DNA from: an uncultured Gemmatimonadota bacterium
GTDB taxonomy: Bacteria; Gemmatimonadota; Gemmatimonadetes; Gemmatimonadales; GWC2-71-9
Length of the DNA: 6,959 nt
NCBI GenBank assembly: GCA_946479805.1
Contig: CAMLHP010000109.1
Coordinates: forward strand, 1 to 6,959
Reading direction: 5' to 3'
Under the pieces are notes generated by a model. It saw only the letters and a program-made list of their open reading frames with translations, was not told where the DNA came from and made no database searches. Positions 1-4,359 of this stretch are shown piece by piece. A program made the position numbers and the translations under genes. Each line of letters opens with the position of its first letter. Within the stretch, counting starts at the first letter, position 1.

Positions 1-107
1 ACGCCGTCCTTGCGGATCAGCGCGTGGAACTTCTCGAGCTTCTCGTTGATGGCCGGCTCTTCGAGTGTGCTGTCGAAGATATAGACCACCTCGTACTGGT
101 GGGTCAT
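1..107 (-). CDS. rpsF: Small ribosomal subunit protein bS6, N-terminal part (runs off left edge)
   Basis: Only the first 35 codons are inside the window, read leftward from an ATG at 107-105. The visible residues begin MTHQYEVVYIFDSTLEEPAI and continue with a charged helix ending in FHALIRKDG. This is the first beta strand and helix of the bS6 ferredoxin-like fold; the family pattern is RRYEVVYIFDPTLDEE followed by a helix containing E-K-L/F. bS6 pairs with bS18 on the platform of the 30S subunit. The start is supported by a strong Shine-Dalgarno sequence ending four bases upstream. In many bacteria rpsF heads an operon with ssb or priB, rpsR and rplI, but that part lies outside the window. 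The family assignment is secure despite the short length, because the N-terminal motif is distinctive and sits at the true start. Confidence 0.9.
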   Translation of the reverse strand, partial: MTHQYEVVYIFDSTLEEPAINEKLEKFHALIRKDG

Positions 108-110
108 GTC

Positions 111-119
111 ACCTTCCTT
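111..119 (-). promoter_or_regulatory. Strong Shine-Dalgarno of rpsF
   Basis: On the minus strand the bases just before the rpsF ATG read GAAGGAAGGTGAC. AAGGAAGGTGA differs by one base from the full anti-Shine-Dalgarno complement AAGGAGGTGA. It is the best ribosome binding site in the window and fixes the rpsF start. Confidence 0.8.
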
Positions 120-130
120 CGGACTGGTCG

Positions 131-156
131 CCCCGGGCCTGGTGCGGGCGCCGGGG
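131..156 (-). promoter_or_regulatory. Bulged stem-loop in the rpsF leader
   Basis: In the rpsF transcript direction this reads CCCCGG, a single C, GCC, a 7-base loop (CGCACCA), then GGC and CCGGGG. That makes a nine-base-pair GC stem interrupted by one bulged C on the 5' side. It ends about 11 bases before the Shine-Dalgarno. In several phyla the S6:S18 complex represses its own operon by binding a leader stem with a CCG-containing bulge. A stem at this position fits such autoregulation, but I cannot show that the bulge matches the known motif. It could instead be chance pairing in GC-rich DNA. Confidence 0.3.
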
Positions 157-176
157 AGGATGATTGTGAGCCAGGC

Positions 177-182
177 AATATA
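177..182 (-). promoter_or_regulatory. Candidate -10 element for rpsF
   Basis: TATATT on the minus strand is the only AT-rich hexamer in the 108-base divergent intergenic region. It would place the transcript start about 60 bases before rpsF, with the leader stem-loop inside the transcript. No convincing -35 hexamer lies 16-18 bases upstream, so this is weak. Confidence 0.2.
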
Positions 183-215
183 GCGGCCCCGGGGATTTGA
201 CGGTAGTTTCAGGCC

Positions 216-857
216 ATGAAAACACTCCCCCTTCTGCTGCTCGCAGTCCTGGCGACGGCGCCGGCCGCGCTGGCCGCCCAGGCGGCGCCGGCCGGCTGGC
301 GGGTGGCCCTGGATGGCGGCGCAACCCCCGATTCCACCGTCCATTTCCAGACCATGGCTCCGGGCTGGCACCTCACCATGGGTCCGGGCGGGGTGGTCTA
401 TGACCCCCGGCACTCGGCCTCCGGACGGTTCAGCGTTGAGGCCGAGATTTTCCTCTTCCCCGGCACCAGCGATGAGGGTTACGGCGTGTTCGTCGGAGGG
501 ACGGCGGTGGAAGACGGGCAGCCCGCCTTCACGGCGTTCGTGCTGCGGCGGGACGGGTCGGCGGCGGTGATCCGCTCGGACGAAAGTGGGCGGACCGTGT
601 ACTCACCCTGGCAGCAGCACGACGCCATCACACCGGGCGCGGCCGGGGAGCCGGTGCGCAACGCGCTAAGGGTGGACGCCGAGCGCGACAGCGTCCACTT
701 CAGGGTCAACGACTCACTGGTGGCGACGGTGGCGCGAAATGAAGTGCCAGTGGACGGCGCCTTCGGCTTCCGGGTGGGGCAGGGGATCAACCTGCATGCG
801 AGTACGCTGAGCATGTCGACGCACCTCGCGGAGCCGCGTGCGTCTCCTCGCGAGTAA
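216..857 (+). CDS. Secreted protein, probable LamG/DUF1080-like beta-sandwich domain
   Basis: A 213-residue protein with a clear Sec signal peptide: short positive start (MKT), hydrophobic core LPLLLLAVLATAPAALA, and a likely cut after an A-x-A site near residues 19-24. No lipobox cysteine is visible, so a soluble periplasmic or secreted protein is expected. The mature part (about residues 25-205) alternates short beta-type segments such as GRFSVEAEIFLFPG, GYGVFVGG, TAFVLRRDGSAAVIR, NALRVDAERDSVHFRVND and GAFGFRVGQG. That order resembles concanavalin A-like jelly-roll domains of the LamG or DUF1080 (3-keto-disaccharide hydrolase-like) type. I see no catalytic residue set, so binding or a structural role is as likely as hydrolysis. 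The Shine-Dalgarno is weak. The last codons (S-P-R-E-stop) come from the first unit of the adjoining repeat array, so the original C-terminus may have been slightly altered. The family is an inference from strand pattern only. Confidence 0.65.
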   Translation: MKTLPLLLLAVLATAPAALAAQAAPAGWRVALDGGATPDSTVHFQTMAPGWHLTMGPGGVVYDPRHSASGRFSVEAEIFLFPGTSDEGYGVFVGGTAVEDGQPAFTAFVLRRDGSAAVIRSDESGRTVYSPWQQHDAITPGAAGEPVRNALRVDAERDSVHFRVNDSLVATVARNEVPVDGAFGFRVGQGINLHASTLSMSTHLAEPRASPRE

Positions 858-963
858 GTTCGGCGTCCCTCGCCGAGTAAGTTCGGCGTCCCTCGCGAGT
901 AAGGTCGGCGTTCTCTCGCGAGTAAAGTCGGCATTCCCTCGCGAGTGAAGTCGGCATTCCCTC
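846..963 (+). repeat. Left tandem array of 22-23-bp units (5 copies)
   Basis: Units share CTCGCGAGT, then AA or GA, then a G/A-T-CGGC core and a variable tail ending TCC or TCT. The GAGT cores start at 852, 875, 897, 920 and 943, giving steps of 23, 22, 23 and 23, and the next at 966 is already in the first REP hairpin. One unit reads CGCCGAGT instead of CGCGAGT. The unit next to the REP carries GAGTGA, as the REP itself does, while farther units carry GAGTAA. That suggests local homogenisation or duplication from the REP foot. The TAA of the first unit (855-857) is the stop codon of the secreted-protein gene. Confidence 0.9.
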
Positions 964-1016
964 GCGAGTGAACTCGCTGCTCGGCGAGCCTCGCCTTCGG
1001 CGAGGCGGAGTGTTGG
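964..1016 (+). repeat. REP-like double hairpin L1
   Basis: Two hairpins in a row: GCGAGTGAACTCGC (964-977, 6-bp stem, GA loop) and GCCTCGCCTTCGGCGAGGC (988-1006, perfect 8-bp stem, TTC loop). They are joined by a segment containing GCTCGGCGAGC, which can itself pair. It is followed by GGAGTGTTG. The same arrangement recurs 73 bases downstream as L2. Confidence 0.9.
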
Positions 1017-1036
1017 GGCAAGCTCCCTGCTTCTTC

Positions 1037-1089
1037 GCGAGTGAACTCGCTGCTCGGCGAGCGTCGCCTTCGGCGACGCGGAGTGTTGA
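1037..1089 (+). repeat. REP-like double hairpin L2
   Basis: Near-identical copy of L1. The first hairpin (1037-1050) is the same as in L1. The second is GCGTCGCCTTCGGCGACGC (1061-1079). Compared with L1 the third base changes C to G and its pairing partner changes G to C, so the stem stays perfect. Together with R1 it forms a head-to-head pair: 1035-1062 matches the reverse complement of 1113-1140 at 23 of 28 positions. Confidence 0.9.
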
Positions 1090-1094
1090 GCACC

Positions 1095-1140
1095 GCCTCG
1101 CCGGCAGGCGAGGTTCGCCGAGCAGCGGCTTCAGCCGCGA
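1095..1140 (-). repeat. Inverted REP-like double hairpin R1
   Basis: Mirror partner of L2. GCCTCGCCGGCAGGCGAGGT (1095-1114, 7-bp stem plus a G-T pair, loop GGCA) is followed by CGCCGAGCAG and the foot hairpin GCGGCTTCAGCCGC (1125-1138). Read on the minus strand, the foot is GCGGCTGAAGCCGC, against GCGAGTGAACTCGC in L1 and L2. Two base pairs of the stem differ and both remain paired. Confidence 0.85.
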
Positions 1141-1214
1141 ACGAAACCCGAGCACCGCTTCAGCCGCGAACGAAACCCGAGCACCGCTTCAGCCGCGAAC
1201 GAAACCCGAGCAGC
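1128..1214 (+). repeat. Left-array 29-bp tandem units (3 copies)
   Basis: Three consecutive 29-base units start at 1128, 1157 and 1186, each beginning GCTTCAGCCGCGAACG and continuing AAACCCGAGCA with a two- to three-base tail. The first two are identical, and the third differs only near its end. The GCTTCAGCCGC start is the outer part of the R-type foot hairpin. These units are therefore a satellite grown from the R side, as the 23-bp units are from the L side. Confidence 0.9.
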
Positions 1215-1288
1215 GCTGCGCATTTTCCTCACCCACTGCCGCATTCAAACGATGACACTCGCAGGCCCGGCACATCCGATATTGCGGC

Positions 1289-1690
1289 ATGTTCAGCCGC
1301 CTGTATGTGCATATGGTCTGGCGCACCCGTGGCAACGCCGCCCTGATCGACCTGCAACGCGCCACCTTTCTCGAGCGCATCCTTCCGGTTCTTGCGCGGA
1401 AGGAGCGCGCGGTGCTGCTGGGCGTGGGCATGGTCGCGACTCACGTTCACACCGTGCTGCGGATTCACTCCACGACAGCAATTGCGCGGCTGGCGCAACG
1501 GTTGAAGGGAGGCAGCGCGCGAATGGCAGGGGAGCTGTTTGGCGATGGCGCTGAGCGGCTGGCTTGGGCAAAGGGCTACTCGGCCCACAGCGTGGGCGAA
1601 CACGGCCTGGAGGCGGCCCTCAGGTACGTAAGGTTTCAGCCGCAGCGGCATCCAGGTGAGGCGATTCCGGGGTATATGCCTCGCGGGTAA
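1289..1690 (+). CDS. REP-associated tyrosine transposase (RAYT, Y1_Tnp/IS200-like)
   Basis: A complete 133-residue Y1 HUH nuclease. RAYTs nick single-stranded DNA at or near REP hairpins by forming a 5'-phosphotyrosine bond. The order of motifs is standard: an N-terminal strand LYVHMVWRTRG (residues 5-15), the metal-binding HUH motif H52-V53-H54 in the context GMVATHVHTVLRIH, an LKGGSAR segment (72-78), AWAKGYSAHSVG (92-103), and the catalytic tyrosine Y113 in RYVRFQ with the helper glutamine Q117. All key residues are present, so the enzyme looks active. The reading frame upstream closes at a TGA (1253-1255), so ATG 1289 is the first ATG. There is no Shine-Dalgarno. GATATT at 1278-1283, just upstream, would suit leaderless expression, but this is weak. 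The 74 bases before the gene hold only a perfect 10-base palindrome (GCAGCGCTGC, 1210-1219), overlapping the array edge. The last codons and the stop (CCT CGC GGG TAA) are the first unit of the right array. Confidence 0.93.
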   Translation: MFSRLYVHMVWRTRGNAALIDLQRATFLERILPVLARKERAVLLGVGMVATHVHTVLRIHSTTAIARLAQRLKGGSARMAGELFGDGAERLAWAKGYSAHSVGEHGLEAALRYVRFQPQRHPGEAIPGYMPRG

Positions 1691-1864
1691 GGTCGGCGTT
1701 CCTGGCGAGTAAAGTCGGCGTCATCTCGCGAGTAAAGTTGGCGTTCTCTCGCGAGTAAGGTAGGCGTCCCTCGCGAGTAAACTCGGTGCTCCCTCGCGAG
1801 TAAACTCGGTGCTCCCTCGCGAGTAAACTCGGTACTCCCTCGCGAGTAAACTCGGTACTCCCTC
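1681..1864 (+). repeat. Right tandem array of 22-23-bp units (8 copies)
   Basis: The G-x-GT cores begin at 1685, 1707, 1730, 1753, 1775, 1798, 1821 and 1844, in steps of 22 or 23. The ninth, at 1867, belongs to the L3 hairpin. The units near the transposase are diverged (GGTCGGCG, AGTCGGCG, AGTTGGCG, GGTAGGCG). The four nearest L3 are almost uniform, with CGCGAGTAAACTCGG followed by TGCTCC twice, then TACTCC twice. This gradient suggests recent duplication next to the REP. The last four also keep a CGAGT-AA-ACTCG palindrome. The first unit overlaps the end of the RAYT gene. Confidence 0.9.
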
Positions 1865-1914
1865 GCGAGTAAACTCGCTGCTCGGCGAGCTTCGCCTTCG
1901 GCGAGGCGGTGTGC
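1865..1914 (+). repeat. REP-like double hairpin L3
   Basis: Foot hairpin GCGAGTAAACTCGC (1865-1878, AA loop) and second hairpin GCTTCGCCTTCGGCGAGGC (1889-1907, 8-bp stem with one T-G pair), joined by the same TGCTCGGCGA segment as L1 and L2. The foot has the loop AA where L1 and L2 have GA, matching the tandem units beside it. Confidence 0.88.
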
Positions 1915-1917
1915 AAT

Positions 1918-1970
1918 CCAGCACGCGTCGCCGTCGGGCGACGCTCGCCGAGCAGCGGTTTCAACCGCGA
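1918..1970 (-). repeat. Inverted REP-like double hairpin R2
   Basis: GCGTCGCCGTCGGGCGACGC (1925-1944, perfect 8-bp stem, GTCG loop), then the conserved CGCCGAGCAG and the foot hairpin GCGGTTTCAACCGC (1955-1968). It is the head-to-head partner of L3. A 53-base segment recurs 75 bases downstream as R3. Confidence 0.88.
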
Positions 1971-1992
1971 GGGGGAGCTGGAAACTCGTCCC

Positions 1993-2045
1993 CCAGCACG
2001 CGTCGCCGTCGGGCGACACTCGCCGAGCAGCGGCTTCAGCCGCGA
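1993..2045 (-). repeat. Inverted REP-like double hairpin R3
   Basis: Copy of R2 with three visible differences. In the foot hairpin (2030-2043, GCGGCTTCAGCCGC) a T-A pair of R2 has become C-G, keeping the stem. In the apical hairpin (2000-2019) one base of the outer stem (G to A) is no longer paired. The 22 bases between R2 and R3 include GGGGGA and TCCCCC, which can pair across a 12-base loop. Confidence 0.87.
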
Positions 2046-2087
2046 ACGGAACGCCAAGCCACGCTTCAGCCGCGAACGAAAACCGAG
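2033..2087 (+). repeat. Right-array degenerate 29-30-bp units (2 copies)
   Basis: Two units beginning GCTTCAGCCGCGAACG start at 2033 and 2063, 30 bases apart. They are the diverged equivalent of the three 29-base units of the left array. The second ends at AAAACCGAG, three bases from the GWxTD gene stop codon. Confidence 0.8.
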
Positions 2088-2090
2088 ACC

Positions 2091-4265
2091 CTAATCCTCC
2101 CTGACAAAGACCTGGGTACTCCGCGTCTGGCTGCTGCCATCGGCGGCACGCACGGTCACCGACAGCGTGTAGCGACCGTCGTCCAGGCGGCGGGTGTCGA
2201 GCTCCCGCCGGAATCGCTGCACTTCTCCCGTGGCCTGCTCGGTGAACTCTATGGTGGTGCGGTCACCGTCGTCGTCGCCCTTGGCGAACACGATCTCAGT
2301 GGCCAGGTCACTCCCCGGCGTGGCGCCGGCTACCTCGTAATACACCGGCAGTGGCTCACCCTTGGCATATGACCCGGTGGAGCTGAGCGGGAACGGCCCG
2401 TCGGGCGCATTCCACGCACGTCCCCCCACAGCGGTGCCAAGTACGATGTCGCTCATCGCCAGCGCGCCGCCTGCGGCGGGCACTGCAACGTCCCGGTCCC
2501 GCCCGAACTGCCCCGACGTATCCGCCGGCTGCCTCACCACCACCCCCACCCACCAGTTGCCGGTGACGACCGGCACCTCAGTGGTGAATGTGAGCATCTG
2601 CCCCGGCTGGGGTGCCTCCCTGACGGCCAGGCGCCGCACTGTGTCGATCTCGATGGCCTCGATGCCCGAGCGCGCAACCAGTCTCATCCGGAACCCGTAA
2701 CCCAGCGGCTGGTCCGAGATGGGAACCAGGTCCTCCGCTGCCACAGAAGTGAGGACCAGGATCCTGCCCCGACCCGGTGCATCTCCCAGGAGCCCATAGG
2801 CGCGCCACGCCACACCCAGCACGTCGCCGAAGCGCAACTGATCCGAGTCGGTGGTTGTTCCGATTACCCGGCTGCGGGTGGTGTATTCCAGTTCTCGTTC
2901 CCAGTTGCGCTGGGTCCCTGATACAGCCAGCCGGCTGTAGAGTGGGTCCAGCGACGCGCGGGATTCCATCAGCCCGTCGATCGGGGCGCAGCTCTTGGCC
3001 GGCCCCGCCTGGGTGACCCGGGTGGAAGCACCTCGCCCGCCACCAGCGTTGGCCAGGGTCTCGATCAGCCGCCAGTCGTCAGGATTCTCCCGTGCCACGA
3101 AGTGGAAGATCATGTTGCCTTCCGCCCGCCGGTAAAGCCAGGACACATTGGGGCAGGCGCCTGCCCTCAGCGCAGCTGCTGTGTCGTCCGGCATCCCGTG
3201 CCGGATGAAGATCAGGCCCCTGTCGTCGTACTCCGCGTGGGGGTTCTGCCAGAGTTCATTGAGTTCATAGCGGCGGGGATAGGTCAGGAGCCGATAATTC
3301 TGGCGGGCATACCCGATCCGCTCGTAGTGGTCGGCCAGGCGGGTGCCACGGGCCTGCAGCTCCTCCAGGTCGCGCCCCTCCCAGAACGCCCTGAGCCAGC
3401 CGGCCCGCTGCGATGGCTCAAGCAAGTTGAAGCTGTCGAGCTCGGCCGAATCCGCGATGAACGCGATGTCGTGGCCAAGCGCTTCGGCGATCGCCGAGTC
3501 GGGCTTGGCGGCGGCGGCGTAGTAGCCGCGTTCCGCACCTTCCACACCCTGGGCCAGTCCGATACGCGCGATCTCGAAGTTGCCCCGGATCGAATCACCA
3601 CCGGCGGCTATGTAGGCGGAGAAGGCCGAGTCGGCGACCGCCGGTTCCCACAGCCAGGCAGCCAGCTTCCCGCGCTGAAAATGCCGGACTGTGTCCGCGA
3701 CGCTCGACGGAATGGCCAGCGATTGAAGCAGGTCGGGACCCACAAGCCGCACCATCCAGGGCATGGTCGGCTGGCGGGGCAGGAGCAGCTGGCTGGCCAC
3801 GACGCCCAGGGTGCCGGCGTGCCGGTCGCCCAGCTTGCCGCCGAGCACCAGATCATAGATGGCGTCCTCGTTCCACCTGACGCCGGTGCGCTGGCCGGGG
3901 GCGTCCTTGGGCACGTAGTTCGTTTCCATCAGCCGCCACTTGAGCAGCGCCCGGACACCGTAGGCCGCGGAACATCTGGGCGAGCCCAGGGCAAGCTCGG
4001 TCAGGGACCGGAGGGCATCGTCCGCCTGGCTGCGCGAGCCGAAGTGGAACACCGGGCTGTCGACCGGGAGGCCGGCAGCCTGGTCGTCAATTACCTGGCT
4101 GGCATCGGCGCAGCTGATGTGGGACGAGAACTCGAGTTGCCGGGTACTGCCGCCGGATCTGGCGGAAGAGGGGACGTCGGGCGGACTCTGGGCGGCGATC
4201 GCTCCCGGCAGGGCAAGCGAGAGGAGGATGGCGAGCGTCAGGTTAGGAGGACAACGACGAGGCAT
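2091..4265 (-). CDS. Exported GWxTD-domain protein
   Basis: A 724-residue protein from the ATG at 4265-4263. A TTG 14 codons upstream also opens the frame, but the ATG is preferred because a signal peptide follows it directly: MPRRCPPN, then LTLAILLSLALPGAIAAQS. The first 300 residues are helical and rich in Ala and Leu, with TPR-like spacing (for example GNFEIARIGLAQGVEGAERGYYAAAA). The middle carries the GWxTD-type block: a helix with R-R-Y-E-L-N-E-L-W, then AEYDDRGLIFIRHGMPDD near residues 345-360. It corresponds to the family pattern G-W-x-T-D-R-G-x-I-Y-I-x-x-G-P-P-D-E. The C-terminal 300 residues look like beta-rich domains ending in YTLSVTVRAADG and VFVRED. The family is common in Gemmatimonadota, Acidobacteriota and Bacteroidota and has no firm biochemical role. 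The literal G-W-x-T of the motif is replaced by A-E-Y-D here. The gene lies 94 bases after ychF on the same strand; I see no terminator between them and no strong Shine-Dalgarno. Confidence 0.75.
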   Translation of the reverse strand: MPRRCPPNLTLAILLSLALPGAIAAQSPPDVPSSARSGGSTRQLEFSSHISCADASQVIDDQAAGLPVDSPVFHFGSRSQADDALRSLTELALGSPRCSAAYGVRALLKWRLMETNYVPKDAPGQRTGVRWNEDAIYDLVLGGKLGDRHAGTLGVVASQLLLPRQPTMPWMVRLVGPDLLQSLAIPSSVADTVRHFQRGKLAAWLWEPAVADSAFSAYIAAGGDSIRGNFEIARIGLAQGVEGAERGYYAAAAKPDSAIAEALGHDIAFIADSAELDSFNLLEPSQRAGWLRAFWEGRDLEELQARGTRLADHYERIGYARQNYRLLTYPRRYELNELWQNPHAEYDDRGLIFIRHGMPDDTAAALRAGACPNVSWLYRRAEGNMIFHFVARENPDDWRLIETLANAGGGRGASTRVTQAGPAKSCAPIDGLMESRASLDPLYSRLAVSGTQRNWERELEYTTRSRVIGTTTDSDQLRFGDVLGVAWRAYGLLGDAPGRGRILVLTSVAAEDLVPISDQPLGYGFRMRLVARSGIEAIEIDTVRRLAVREAPQPGQMLTFTTEVPVVTGNWWVGVVVRQPADTSGQFGRDRDVAVPAAGGALAMSDIVLGTAVGGRAWNAPDGPFPLSSTGSYAKGEPLPVYYEVAGATPGSDLATEIVFAKGDDDGDRTTIEFTEQATGEVQRFRRELDTRRLDDGRYTLSVTVRAADGSSQTRSTQVFVRED

Positions 4266-4359
4266 AGGGCGTCCCCGGCAGGAGTTTGGAGGGGCCGGTC
4301 TCTCCAATAGAACGGTGACGACCCATCGCCCGCCTGCTGCACGCCCCGGAGGGTCGGCC

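Larger units (their letters stand above)
846..2087 (+). mobile_element. RAYT locus with two flanking REP/BIME-like arrays
   Basis: A complete REP-associated tyrosine transposase gene lies between two repeat arrays, about 846-1214 and 1681-2087, which have the same internal order and orientation. Each runs as 22-23-bp tandem units, forward REP-like hairpins (type L), inverted REP-like hairpins (type R), then about 29-30-bp tandem units. RAYTs are single-domain relatives of IS200/IS605 transposases. They are thought to spread REP palindromes and their inverted pairs (BIMEs) rather than to move as an ordinary IS. I see no target-site duplication. The outer edges are flush with coding ends: the secreted-protein stop at the left and the GWxTD stop at the right. 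The class assignment is firm; the exact element boundaries are not known. Confidence 0.8.

Noticed and set aside
197..202. TTGACG as a -35 element for the secreted-protein gene
   Set aside because: A matching -10 would fall inside the coding region, beyond the ATG at 216.
479..1155. Minus-strand open frames across the left array with repeated peptide segments such as FTRE and LLARE
   Set aside because: They arise because the repeat lacks stops on that strand. The 23-base period rotates the frame, and no ribosome binding site or homology is visible.
1252..1554. 100-codon plus-strand frame overlapping the RAYT
   Set aside because: It lies in another frame of the same bases. The RAYT frame carries HUH, the catalytic Tyr and all family motifs.
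1620..2057. Overlapping minus-strand frames across the right array and the RAYT 3' end
   Set aside because: Same cause as on the left: several frames are open at once over the same bases, which is a repeat artefact.
846..2087. CRISPR-like regular repeats of 23-29 bp
   Set aside because: Units are directly adjacent with no unique spacers, they vary in sequence, no cas genes are present, and the intact RAYT explains them.
3102..4310. 402-codon plus-strand frame opposite the GWxTD gene
   Set aside because: Antisense shadow in GC-rich coding DNA. The minus-strand protein has a signal peptide and family motif, and this frame has neither.
4266..4359. Terminator between ychF and the GWxTD gene
   Set aside because: Only short, interrupted pairings (ACCC with GGGT, GGAG with CTCC) and no T-run were seen.
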